Source of the DNA: Pseudolachnospira sp051055405
GTDB lineage: Bacteria > Bacillota > Clostridia > Lachnospirales > Lachnospiraceae
Length of the DNA: 64,000 nucleotides
Direction: 5' to 3'
NCBI RefSeq assembly: GCF_051055405.1
Contig: NZ_CP167068.1
Span: 2,604,001-2,668,000, forward strand
Shown here: piece after piece, positions 41,677 to 49,886 of the stretch
How positions within the stretch are numbered: the first letter of the stretch is position 1
Layout: the number at the start of each line of letters is the position of its first letter
Made by a program: the position numbers and the translations under genes
Notes under the pieces: model-generated
Told to the model about the DNA's origin: nothing
Database searches by the model: none
What the model saw: only the letters and a program-made list of their open reading frames with translations

Positions 41677-42750
41677 CTAGTTTTGCTGCATACTGGACAA
41701 TTTTGCCGCCTGATCCGCCGCAATCAAACTGTCCATGATTTCAAACAATTCCCCGTCCATCACGGCGTCGATCTTATAAAGGGTCAGTTTAATCCGGTGT
41801 TCCGTCACCCGCCCCTGAGGGAAATTATATGTGCGGATCTTCTCGGAACGGTCTCCGGTACCGATCTGGCTGCGCCGTTCCGCCGCCTCGGCATCCTGCT
41901 TTTTCTGGCGCTCCAAATCAAGCAGACGGGAGCGCAAAACTTTTAGCGCCTTATCCTTATTTTTTAACTGAGACTTTTCATCCTGACAGGAAATCACGAT
42001 GCCAGTCGGAAGGTGGGTCAGACGAACGGCCGAGTCCGTCGTGTTGACGCACTGGCCGCCGTTTCCAGAAGCGCGGAACACATCAAATTTGCAGTCGTTC
42101 ATATCGATTTCCACATCCACTTCTTCCGCCTCCGGCATCACCGCCACCGTGCTGGTAGAGGTATGGATACGTCCGCCGCTCTCTGTCTCCGGCACTCGCT
42201 GTACCCGGTGTACGCCGCTCTCATATTTCAGCTTGGAATAGGCTCCCTGACCGCTGATCATGAAAACCGCCTCTTTAAATCCTCCGATGCCATTTTCATT
42301 GACGCTGATCAATTCCACTTTCCATCGGTTCCGCTCCGCAAAACGGCTGTACATCCGATAAAGCTCTGCAGAAAACAAAGCCGCCTCGTCGCCTCCGGCT
42401 CCTGCGCGGATTTCCATAATTACATTCTTATCGTCATTGGGGTCTTTGGGCAAAAGCAGGATACGGATCTCCTGCTCCAATTTTTCTATCTGGCTCTTTG
42501 CTTCCGCCAGCTCTTCTTTTGCCAGCTCCCGCATCTCCTCGTCTTTTTCTTCCTCCAGGATTGCCAGGCTGTCTTCCACGTCCTGCTTGGCTTTTTTATA
42601 GCTCTGATATGCCTCCACCAACGGCGAAAGATCATTTTGTTCCTTCATCAGTTTCCGAAACCGCTTCGGGTCCGAGGTAACGTCCGGCGTGGAAAGCTCG
42701 GCCTGAAGTTCCTCATAGTGAACCAGAATATCCTCTAATCGATCTAACAT
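41677..42750 (-). CDS. prfA: Peptide chain release factor 1
   Basis: The start is ATG 42750 with AGGAGAATGGAC upstream; the in-frame ATG at 42756 is too close to the RBS. The 357-residue protein has the GGQ peptidyl-transferase motif (SGNGGQCVN) and RVPETESGGRIHTS. It terminates translation at UAA and UAG. Its start overlaps the end of prmC, whose product methylates the GGQ glutamine, so the coupling is functional. Confidence 0.97.
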   Translation of the reverse strand: MLDRLEDILVHYEELQAELSTPDVTSDPKRFRKLMKEQNDLSPLVEAYQSYKKAKQDVEDSLAILEEEKDEEMRELAKEELAEAKSQIEKLEQEIRILLLPKDPNDDKNVIMEIRAGAGGDEAALFSAELYRMYSRFAERNRWKVELISVNENGIGGFKEAVFMISGQGAYSKLKYESGVHRVQRVPETESGGRIHTSTSTVAVMPEAEEVDVEIDMNDCKFDVFRASGNGGQCVNTTDSAVRLTHLPTGIVISCQDEKSQLKNKDKALKVLRSRLLDLERQKKQDAEAAERRSQIGTGDRSEKIRTYNFPQGRVTEHRIKLTLYKIDAVMDGELFEIMDSLIAADQAAKLSSMQQN

Positions 42751-43583
42751 GTCCATTCTCCTGTTACTACTCTATCTTTTCCGGCCAAATCCGGAATCAC
42801 CTCTAAGCAGCGGTAGCCTTGTTCCTCTAAAATACCCCTCACTGCTTCCGCTTGATTCCAGCCGATCTCCCAGTAAATTTTTCCACCGGATACCAGATAG
42901 GATTTTCCTTCCTCTGCCAGCCTCCGGTAAAAATACAGCCCATCCGCTCCACCATCAAGGGCCATACGCGGATCAAAATCACGCACTTCCGGCATCAAAT
43001 CGTCCATCTCCCCGCCAGGAATATAAGGAGGATTGGAGACGATTAAATCAAACTTTTGTTCCGGAAGAGCCTGAAATAAATCCCCTTCATAAAAGGCAAT
43101 ATCGCACCCATGGTCGCTTGCATTTTGTTTCGCCACCGCCAAAGCCGCCGCCGACAAGTCGGACGCCGCCACCTGAAAATGCCCCAAAACGGACAAGCTA
43201 ACCGCCAGGCACCCAGAACCCGTGCACATATCCAGCAGACGGAGTCCTCGTCCATTCGGATAATCCTTTAACACACGCTCCGCTAAGATCTCCGTATCCA
43301 TCCGAGGAATCAAAACATCCGGGCTGACTCGAAAAGACAATCCCATAAACTCTGTTCTTCCCAAGATATGCTGAAGAGGAATCCGTTTTTCCCTTTTTGC
43401 AAGCATTTCTTTATAAACAGAAACAAAACACGGCTCTGGCTCTTCCTGCGCCATCAACAGATAGCGCCCGCGATCCATCCCTGACGCCGCTTCCCACAAA
43501 GAAAAGGCATCCCACTCGGCATCCGGCACTCCGGCCTTCTGCAGAACCGCCGCGCCCCATGCGACCCATTCCCGGCAAGTCAC
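42744..43583 (-). CDS. prmC: Release factor glutamine methyltransferase
   Basis: The start is GTG 43583, overlapping the DUF1385 stop as GTGA and preceded by GCAGAGGCAAAGCC. The 279-residue protein has an N-terminal helical domain and a Rossmann methyltransferase domain with LDMCTGSGCLAVSL (SAM binding) and the catalytic NPPY motif in VSNPPYIPGGE. It methylates the GGQ Gln of release factors. It is followed directly by prfA. Confidence 0.96.
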   Translation of the reverse strand: MTCREWVAWGAAVLQKAGVPDAEWDAFSLWEAASGMDRGRYLLMAQEEPEPCFVSVYKEMLAKREKRIPLQHILGRTEFMGLSFRVSPDVLIPRMDTEILAERVLKDYPNGRGLRLLDMCTGSGCLAVSLSVLGHFQVAASDLSAAALAVAKQNASDHGCDIAFYEGDLFQALPEQKFDLIVSNPPYIPGGEMDDLMPEVRDFDPRMALDGGADGLYFYRRLAEEGKSYLVSGGKIYWEIGWNQAEAVRGILEEQGYRCLEVIPDLAGKDRVVTGEWTC

Positions 43584-44551
43584 GGCTTTGCCTCTGCAGC
43601 CAGAGAATCTTCTGGAAATGTCAAGCCAAATTCCCTCTCCTCATACTCTTTCCAGTCAAAAACAGCCTCCACAGCTTTTATAGCCACCTCGATCATATCA
43701 TCCTCCGGCTCCTTGGTGGTCAGCCCCTGCAGCCAGAGCCCTGGACGGCTTAGGATATTGACAATACAGTTTTCACTGCTTCCGGCTAAGCGGATAAACT
43801 CATAAGCCGCTCCCGCGATAAAGGGAACCAGCAAAACACGGCTTAACATCCGCAGCCCAATATGATCGATACGGATAAACATAAACACCAGAATACTGAT
43901 CAGCATCACCAGCAAAAGAAAACTAGTCCCGCAGCGTTTATGCTCCTTGGAACTTTTCCTCACGTTTTCTACGGTTAACGGCAATCCATGCTCGATACAA
44001 TTGATGCACTTGTGCTCCGCACCATGGTACATATACGTCCGTTTGATGTCTTTCATCAGCGCAATCAACGCCACATAGGCAATAAAAATCGCCATGCGGA
44101 TCACCCCTTCCAACAAAGCGATCAGAAAAGGGGAGGCCGTCCAACGACGGAACAAATTTGCCACAGCCACCGGCAGCACCATGAAGATACCAATGGACAG
44201 AGCAATTGCCGCCACCACCGCGATGGTCATCATCAGCTTGTCCAGCTGCTCCGCCGATAGATGACGTTCCAGGAAAGACTTCTTTCCCTCACTTGTTTCT
44301 TCTTCCTCCTCATAGAAACTGGCGGAAAAAGTCAAACATTTCATGCCCAGAACCAGAGAGTCCACAAAACGAAAAATCCCTCTTAAAAAAGGGACTTCCA
44401 TCCACCGGCGTCCCTTTGTCATCCCCGGATATTCCTGAATATCCAGTGCAATTTCTTGGTCTGGCTTCCGCACAGCCACAGCATATTTAGCGCCATTTTT
44501 CATCATGATGCCTTCTAACACAGCCTGGCCGCCAATTCCGGATGATTTCAT
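43580..44551 (-). CDS. DUF1385 family membrane protein
   Basis: The ATG at 44551 follows AGGAGGGTGAAGG, giving 323 residues. Signature motifs are GGQAVLEGIMMKNG at the N-terminus and YHGAEHKCINCIEHG (about 194-208), both conserved in DUF1385. There are at least four membrane helices. The role is unknown, but the family sits beside prmC/prfA in many Clostridia. It is the first gene of the operon, preceded by a dispersed palindromic repeat. Confidence 0.93.
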   Translation of the reverse strand: MKSSGIGGQAVLEGIMMKNGAKYAVAVRKPDQEIALDIQEYPGMTKGRRWMEVPFLRGIFRFVDSLVLGMKCLTFSASFYEEEEETSEGKKSFLERHLSAEQLDKLMMTIAVVAAIALSIGIFMVLPVAVANLFRRWTASPFLIALLEGVIRMAIFIAYVALIALMKDIKRTYMYHGAEHKCINCIEHGLPLTVENVRKSSKEHKRCGTSFLLLVMLISILVFMFIRIDHIGLRMLSRVLLVPFIAGAAYEFIRLAGSSENCIVNILSRPGLWLQGLTTKEPEDDMIEVAIKAVEAVFDWKEYEEREFGLTFPEDSLAAEAKP

Positions 44552-44568
44552 CCTTCACCCTCCTAATA

Positions 44569-44667
44569 AGAAAGAATTTCGCTTGGCGAAATTCTCGCGC
44601 CGAGCGCGGCCGCCATCGGCAACATCTTCCTTTCGCGCTCGTGTGCATCCTTAGCGGAGCACTTTTA
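44569..44667 (+). repeat. Dispersed palindromic repeat, copy C
   Basis: It contains GAATTTCGCttgGCGAAATTC, a second G/C-rich hairpin and a tail CGCTCGTGTGCATCCTTAGC that closely matches copy A. It lies between the DUF1385 gene and rpmE. Confidence 0.75.
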
Positions 44668-44737
44668 TTCACTAGGAAATTTCCTAGTGAATAAAAAAGG
44701 CTGAGGCTTCCGGGACCTCCCCAACCTCAACCTTTCC
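44668..44737 (-). terminator. Terminator after rpmE and an adjacent perfect palindrome
   Basis: On the minus strand AAGGTTGAGG pairs with CCTCAGCCTT and is followed by TTTTTTATT (44692-44737), ending rpmE. Next to it, TTCACTAGGAAA/TTTCCTAGTGAA (44668-44691) is a perfect 24-bp palindrome. Confidence 0.8.
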
Positions 44738-44752
44738 GCATATGTCCAATTC

Positions 44753-44959
44753 TTAATTGTTCGCAATGCCGTACTTGCGGTTGAATTTATCGATTCTGCC
44801 GCGGGCCGCCGCTGCCTTCTGCTGTCCTGTGTAGTAAGGATGGCATTTGGAGCAAACTTCTACGTGGATCTCCTCTTTTGTGGAGCCGGTCACGAACTCA
44901 TTCCCACAGTTACAAGTCACCTTGGCCTGATAGTATTTGGGCTGAATATTTTCCTGCAT
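44753..44959 (-). CDS. rpmE: 50S ribosomal protein L31
   Basis: The ATG at 44959 follows GAGGTGATCGTC; the longer upstream frame has no better site. The 68-residue protein has the zinc-binding cysteines TCNCGN and VCSKCHPYYTGQQK of the C+ form of L31, so it probably binds Zn2+. It has its own promoter and terminator. Confidence 0.96.
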   Translation of the reverse strand: MQENIQPKYYQAKVTCNCGNEFVTGSTKEEIHVEVCSKCHPYYTGQQKAAAARGRIDKFNRKYGIANN

Positions 44960-45057
44960 GACGATCACCTCTCTATTCCTATTTTCATGGGCGGAGCAGC
45001 GATGCCCTGCCCCTTTTTTTCTACAGTCTCCTGCTGTCAACTAGAACAGCGAAAAGT

Positions 45058-45086
45058 ATTATAGCATAGTCGCTAAGGAAATGCAA
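45058..45086 (-). promoter_or_regulatory. Sigma-A promoter of rpmE
   Basis: TTGCAT (45081-45086) and TATAAT (45058-45063) are separated by 17 bp on the minus strand. Confidence 0.75.
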
Positions 45087-45128
45087 GCCTTAGAGCCGCA
45101 ATTTCTCAGCAATTTTCTCTATTTTCTC

Positions 45129-45623
45129 TTACTTCATCCAACGCTTCCCGGCCTCTACCACACGCTTTACAGGCTTCATCAACACCAGGCAAACTACGGC
45201 ATTGCCAGCGCAATGGAGCACGTCAAAAGGAATTCCCATGATCCAATACGCCACCCCGCCGGCAAATCCTGTCAAAAAAACGTTTGGAATCGCGCATAAC
45301 AGACCAAAGGCCAGGCCAAAAGCCCCGCTAAAAATACTCCACAAAATCAACGACGTATTTTTGCGAAACAGCAAGGTAAAAATCGCCAGAATACTCCAGA
45401 CATACAAATAATTGATCCACCACAAACCGAGTCCATAGACCAATCCTTCCAAAAACACAAAGGTATAAATGATCAAAAAAACCTGACGTCCGTAGACCAA
45501 CGTGTAAACGATAATCAGCAGGGATACCAGCTCAATATTTGGCAAAAAGCTCAAACCGATCTGCGCGGCAAAAAGGATTGTCGTCAGATAGGTCAATGTA
45601 ACCAACCGGCGTACCTGCATCAT
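45129..45623 (-). CDS. ECF transporter S-component-like membrane protein
   Basis: The ATG at 45623 overlaps the preceding stop (TGATG), giving 164 residues with about six hydrophobic segments. The Gly-rich segment IFSGAFGLAFGLLCAIPN, with GGVAYWIMGIPFDVLHCAGN near the C-terminus, fits ECF S-components, which capture a vitamin or metal for a shared energising module. It is translationally coupled to a DUF4430 protein, an arrangement that may indicate a cobamide-type substrate. The substrate is not determined. Confidence 0.7.
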   Translation of the reverse strand: MMQVRRLVTLTYLTTILFAAQIGLSFLPNIELVSLLIIVYTLVYGRQVFLIIYTFVFLEGLVYGLGLWWINYLYVWSILAIFTLLFRKNTSLILWSIFSGAFGLAFGLLCAIPNVFLTGFAGGVAYWIMGIPFDVLHCAGNAVVCLVLMKPVKRVVEAGKRWMK

Positions 45624-46027
45624 CAATACCCACTGGTAAGAGTCAGTTCGTACTGCGCTCCATCTTCAAGCGGCGTCTGATCCGCGGAGGTCAGCAACGT
45701 TTCTCCATTTTTGGTGATACACCACCATTCCTGTTTTGAGGCATCCACAGCTTCCCCGTCCACCGCCTCAATAAAAATTCCATATGCCCCCTGTTCTCCG
45801 GTAACCCGCTCTTTTTCCTGCAGCAATTCGCCCAAATATTCCAAGTCTGTCTGATAGGTATCTGTCTTCGACGAGCCATCCCGGTAGGTAACCAAAAGCA
45901 CGATTTCCTTTTCTCCCTCGCTGCTTCCCGGCTTCTGCCACAGATAGATGGCCAAAACGGCTAGTATCACAACAAGCAAAGCGCTCGCCGCCAAAAAAAT
46001 TTTTTTCTTGGAAGCCTTGTTCTCCAT
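45623..46027 (-). CDS. DUF4430 protein (transcobalamin-like C-terminal domain), membrane-anchored
   Basis: The 134-residue protein has an N-terminal signal anchor (about 10-29) and a DUF4430-like extracellular domain (YLGELLQEKERVTGEQGAYG and WWCITKNGETLLTSADQTPL). This fold caps the transcobalamin ligand pocket. It overlaps the S-component gene by one base, so it probably delivers ligand to it. A cobalamin or related corrinoid ligand is inference. Confidence 0.75.
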   Translation of the reverse strand: MENKASKKKIFLAASALLVVILAVLAIYLWQKPGSSEGEKEIVLLVTYRDGSSKTDTYQTDLEYLGELLQEKERVTGEQGAYGIFIEAVDGEAVDASKQEWWCITKNGETLLTSADQTPLEDGAQYELTLTSGY

Positions 46028-46117
46028 CCTCTTTTTCCTCTTTCCAGAGCTTATTTGTGTTCTTCCCTTCTGTCGCGATACTTTCCGTTAATAAAGATAA
46101 ACACGACAGGTCAGGCT

Positions 46118-47860
46118 TTAAAAACGCATCTTTTTCGCCATCTGAACGAATTCCCGATTGTTCTTGGTTCGAGCAAATAGATCCAAAATATGCTCCACCG
46201 CATCCTCTGATTTCATCCCGTTCAACGCCTTTCGAAGAATATAAACGGCTTCATATTCTTCCCGTCCCAAAAGCAAATCATCCCTTCTCGTACCAGATTT
46301 CAAAAGATCAATGGCAGGGAAAATCCGCTTCTCCGAAAGTTTCCGGTCCAAAACCAATTCCATATTGCCGGTACCTTTAAATTCCTCAAATACCACGTCG
46401 TCCATCCGGCTTCCAGTATCTACCAAAGCGGTGGCTAAAACCGTCAGACTTCCGCCCTCTCTCATATTTCTGGCCGCTCCGAAAAAGCGTTTTGGCATAT
46501 GCAAAGCCGCCGGGTCCAAACCGCCGGAAAGCGTACGGCCGCTGGGAGCCACCGTCAAATTATAGGCGCGAGCCAAGCGGGTGATGCTGTCGAGAAGAAT
46601 AATCACATCTTTCCCATGCTCTACCAAACGTTTTGCTCTCCCCAATACCATCTCCGAAACCCGTTTGTGGTGTTCCGGCAGTTCGTCAAAGGTCGAGTAG
46701 ATGACTTCTACGTTTTCTCCCGTAATGGATTCTTTCATATCGGTTACTTCTTCCGGACGCTCGTCAATCAACAAAATGATCAGGTGCATGTCCGGATGAT
46801 TGGTCGTAATCGCCGTGGCCACCTGCTTCAGCAAAGTGGTCTTACCAGCCTTCGGAGGAGATACGATCATTCCACGCTGTCCTTTTCCAATCGGGCAGAG
46901 CAAATCTACCACCCGCATCGGAAGCTTTCCGCCGGGCATCTCCAAATGCAGCCGAGAGTCCGGGAAAATCGGGGTCAGATCTTCAAAATTCTTCCGTTTC
47001 TCCGCAACAGAAGGGTTCTCTCCGTTGATTGACTTTACATAAAGCAGGGCTGCAAACTTTTCCTGGCCGGTTTTAATCCGGACCGACCCGCTGATAATAT
47101 CGCCTGTTTTCATATTAAAGCGGCGAATCTGGGAAGGAGAAACATAGATATCATTTTCCCCTGGCAAATAATTTTCGCAGCGGATAAAACCAAATCCATC
47201 CGGCATGACTTCCAAGATACCATGAGCAGACTCCCCGCTGTCTAAAACGTTGATATCATCGACTGCCGCGGGACGGGGAAAGCTTTCTTCTTCCAGACGC
47301 GGAGAATATGTTTCGCTCCGCTCATAGGTGTTGGTATTCTCCGGACGGGAAACCATAGTCCCGGATTCCATGGACGCTCCCGTTCCTTCCATATCGCTGC
47401 GGAAATGATTTCTCCCGTTTTCCGGACGGAACGTACTTCCCTCTCCCTCATTTCGGAAATTACTTTTTCCACTCTCGTGGCGAGCGTCCCGCTCTCCCCG
47501 GTAATTGCTCTTTCCATTCTCATTCCGTTGGAAGGAAGAAGAATACGGTCTCTGGGAGGATGATTCCGGATGCCTTGTAGAACGCCCAGCAGAATTGTTC
47601 GAATTCTGTGGACGGCGGTTCGTCCGTCCCGGTAACTGCTGCCTGGCAGGCGCCGCGTTCCGATTTCTTTGCTGCGCTCCATTTTGTCCGGAAGGAATCG
47701 GCGCAGACAAAGCAGCTTCCTTCCCAGCACGCTCAGAATCCGCGCGCGCTAATACTTCAGCCAATTCATTCTTCCGGAGTCCACTGACGCCCTTTAGCCC
47801 CCGTTTTTTCGCGAGCTCCCGCAATTCCGCCAATGGCTTTTCTATATAGTTTTCCTGCAT
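46118..47860 (-). CDS. rho: Transcription termination factor Rho with expanded disordered region
   Basis: ATG 47860 follows GAGGAGTCTTGTAT, giving 580 residues against about 420 in E. coli. The N-terminal Rho-N helical domain (1-45) is followed by about 150 low-complexity residues rich in Arg, Asn, Ser and Gly (SNYRGERDARHESGKSNFRN). A cold-shock RNA-binding domain (GFGFIRCENYLPGENDIYVS) and the RecA-like ATPase core follow (Walker A SPPKAGKTTLL; Walker B VIILLDSITRLARAYN). It terminates transcripts by translocating on RNA. The inserted region may add RNA binding or promote condensation, as in some other Firmicutes. Confidence 0.95.
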   Translation of the reverse strand: MQENYIEKPLAELRELAKKRGLKGVSGLRKNELAEVLARADSERAGKEAALSAPIPSGQNGAQQRNRNAAPARQQLPGRTNRRPQNSNNSAGRSTRHPESSSQRPYSSSFQRNENGKSNYRGERDARHESGKSNFRNEGEGSTFRPENGRNHFRSDMEGTGASMESGTMVSRPENTNTYERSETYSPRLEEESFPRPAAVDDINVLDSGESAHGILEVMPDGFGFIRCENYLPGENDIYVSPSQIRRFNMKTGDIISGSVRIKTGQEKFAALLYVKSINGENPSVAEKRKNFEDLTPIFPDSRLHLEMPGGKLPMRVVDLLCPIGKGQRGMIVSPPKAGKTTLLKQVATAITTNHPDMHLIILLIDERPEEVTDMKESITGENVEVIYSTFDELPEHHKRVSEMVLGRAKRLVEHGKDVIILLDSITRLARAYNLTVAPSGRTLSGGLDPAALHMPKRFFGAARNMREGGSLTVLATALVDTGSRMDDVVFEEFKGTGNMELVLDRKLSEKRIFPAIDLLKSGTRRDDLLLGREEYEAVYILRKALNGMKSEDAVEHILDLFARTKNNREFVQMAKKMRF

Positions 47861-48135
47861 ATACAAGACTCCTCTAAATAATTATTTTTGGGGGAAAGAA
47901 ATTCAGAATGCTTTGAATCTTTTCTCATTCGACTAGATCTATATCAGAACATGTTATTATCTTAGCACATCATATCCAAAATAGGAAGTTCTTTTTTCCA
48001 TTCCAGTCCAATTTTTCCGCATTTTTCTTTCCTTTGTTTTTCCCTTATTTTCGATAATTTTCTTGATTTCAATCGCAGAAATTGTTATGATGTATCCGAA
48101 TGCTGCACTATATCAAGAAAGAAGGAAAAATTGTT
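47861..48135. other. Divergent intergenic region between rho and malic enzyme genes
   Basis: It contains the malic enzyme promoter listed below. On the rho side no strong promoter could be fixed. Otherwise it is AT-rich with nothing else evident. Confidence 0.5.
48063..48091 (+). promoter_or_regulatory. Probable promoter of the malic enzyme gene
   Basis: TTGATT (48063-48068) and TATGAT (48086-48091) have a 17-bp spacer, about 45 bp before the start codon. Confidence 0.6.
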
Positions 48136-49284
48136 ATGACTTTGGACGAAAAAGCCCTTTCGCTCCATGATGAATGGAAAGGTAAACTGGAAACCACCGC
48201 TAAATTAAAAGTAGATTCCCGTGAAGCCATGTCCCTTGCTTATACTCCCGGCGTTGCCGAGCCTTGCCGCGTGATTGCCCGGGACCCGGAATCCGTTTAT
48301 CGATATACCATCAAGCAGAACACTGTCGCCGTCGTTTCTGACGGCAGTGCCGTGCTCGGCCTGGGCAATATTGGAGCCGCCGCGTCGATTCCCGTTATGG
48401 AAGGAAAATGCGTTCTCTTTAAAGAATTTGGCGGTGTGAACGCCTTCCCGATCTGCCTGGATACCCAGGACGTAGATGAAATCGTAGAAACCGTTGTCCG
48501 CATTGCTCCTGTTTTTGGAGGTATCAATCTGGAGGACATCTCCGCTCCCCGCTGTTTTGAGATTGAAGAGCGGCTAAAAGAGCGGCTAAATATCCCTGTA
48601 TTTCACGACGACCAGCACGGCACCGCTATCGTGGTTCTGGCCGGCATCATCAATAGCCTGCGCGTTGTCGGCAAGAAAAAAGAAGACTGCCGCATTGTTG
48701 TCAACGGGGCTGGTTCCGCTGGCGTAGCCATCACGAAGCTTCTTCTTCGCTACGGCTTTCCTCATATTACCATGTGCGATAAGAGCGGAATTCTACATAA
48801 AAATGCAGAAGGCTTAAACTGGATGCAGGAAAAAATGATGGAGGTAACGAACCTCACGGGCCAAACCGGAACCCTGGCCGATGCGATGAAAGGCGCGGAT
48901 ATCTTTGTCGGCGTCTCCGCCCCCGGTATCGTCACAAAAGAGATGGTAAGTACGATGAATTCGGACGCTATCATCTTTGCCATGGCCAATCCGATTCCGG
49001 AGATCATGCCCGACGAGGCGAAAGCCGGCGGCGCGCGGATCGTCGGCACCGGACGAAGCGACTTCCCGAATCAGGTAAACAACGTCGTGATCTTTCCTGG
49101 AATCTTTAAGGGCGCTTTAGAGGGCCGGGCGACTGCAATCACAGAAGAAATGAAATTGGCTGCCGCTACGGCGATCGCTGATCTGGTTCCGGAAGAGAAA
49201 CTGTCAGAAGATTTCATTTTGCCGGAGGCCTTTGATCCTCAGGTATCTGAGCTTGTCAGTCAGGCTGTAAAACGTTACATTTGA
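48136..49284 (+). CDS. NAD(P)-dependent malic enzyme
   Basis: The ATG at 48136 follows GAAGGAAAAATTG, giving 382 residues. Motifs are SLAYTPGVAEPC, FHDDQHGTAIVVLAGI and the Rossmann motif VVNGAGSAGVA, with ANPIPEIMPDEAK. It decarboxylates malate to pyruvate with reduction of NAD(P)+. Its short form is like bacterial NAD-malic enzymes without the phosphotransacetylase extension. It is co-transcribed with the DUF4364 gene, 14 bp downstream. Confidence 0.95.
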   Translation: MTLDEKALSLHDEWKGKLETTAKLKVDSREAMSLAYTPGVAEPCRVIARDPESVYRYTIKQNTVAVVSDGSAVLGLGNIGAAASIPVMEGKCVLFKEFGGVNAFPICLDTQDVDEIVETVVRIAPVFGGINLEDISAPRCFEIEERLKERLNIPVFHDDQHGTAIVVLAGIINSLRVVGKKKEDCRIVVNGAGSAGVAITKLLLRYGFPHITMCDKSGILHKNAEGLNWMQEKMMEVTNLTGQTGTLADAMKGADIFVGVSAPGIVTKEMVSTMNSDAIIFAMANPIPEIMPDEAKAGGARIVGTGRSDFPNQVNNVVIFPGIFKGALEGRATAITEEMKLAAATAIADLVPEEKLSEDFILPEAFDPQVSELVSQAVKRYI

Positions 49285-49298
49285 GAAGGAGCGCCGCC

Positions 49299-49820
49299 AT
49301 GCTTTCAGATCCCTTGACTTTGTATAAGCTGATGATTTTGTACCTGCTGAAACAAGCGAAGTTTCCCTTGTCCAATTCTCAGCTTTCCGAATTCTTCCTG
49401 GAAAAGGAATATACGACTTATTTCACACTTCAGGAAGCGCTGAATGACTTATTAGAGGCCCATCTGCTGACCCAGGAGATTATACGCAACAGTTCCCGCT
49501 ATGAAATCACGCGGGAAGGCGAAGAAACGCTCGTATATTTCGGAAGCAGTATCTCGGAAGGCATCATTGAGGACATGGATCAATTTCTGAAAGAAAATAA
49601 AATCCGCCTCCGCAATGAAGTCGGCACCGTCGCGGATTACTATAAATCCACAACAGGAGATTTTATGGTAGAATGTGAGGTCCGGGAAGGAAAAAGCACG
49701 CTGATCAAACTGGAACTGGCCGTTCCCAGCGAAGAACAGGCGGAATTGATGTGCGACCGGTGGCAGGATGCCAATCAAACGATCTATGCCTTTTTAATGA
49801 AAGAGCTTCTAAAAGAATAA
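49299..49820 (+). CDS. DUF4364 winged-helix-like protein
   Basis: The ATG at 49299 follows GAAGGAGCGCCGCC, giving 173 residues. The first 80 residues look like a winged helix (LYKLMILYLLKQAKFPLSNS, then QLSEFFLEKEY), followed by a beta-rich C-terminal domain. DUF4364 proteins are predicted regulators in Clostridia. It probably shares transcription with the malic enzyme gene. The target is unknown. Confidence 0.82.
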   Translation: MLSDPLTLYKLMILYLLKQAKFPLSNSQLSEFFLEKEYTTYFTLQEALNDLLEAHLLTQEIIRNSSRYEITREGEETLVYFGSSISEGIIEDMDQFLKENKIRLRNEVGTVADYYKSTTGDFMVECEVREGKSTLIKLELAVPSEEQAELMCDRWQDANQTIYAFLMKELLKE

Positions 49821-49828
49821 CATTCCAT

Positions 49829-49878
49829 TGCCCGCAAACTTTTCTCCTTTGACTGATTCCGGAAAAGTTTGCGGGCAA
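49829..49878. terminator. Bidirectional terminator between DUF4364 and cls
   Basis: TTGCCCGCAAACTTTTC (49829-49845) and GAAAAGTTTGCGGGCAA (49862-49878) form a perfect 17-bp stem between convergent genes. Confidence 0.85.
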
Positions 49879-49886
49879 TTTATCTG

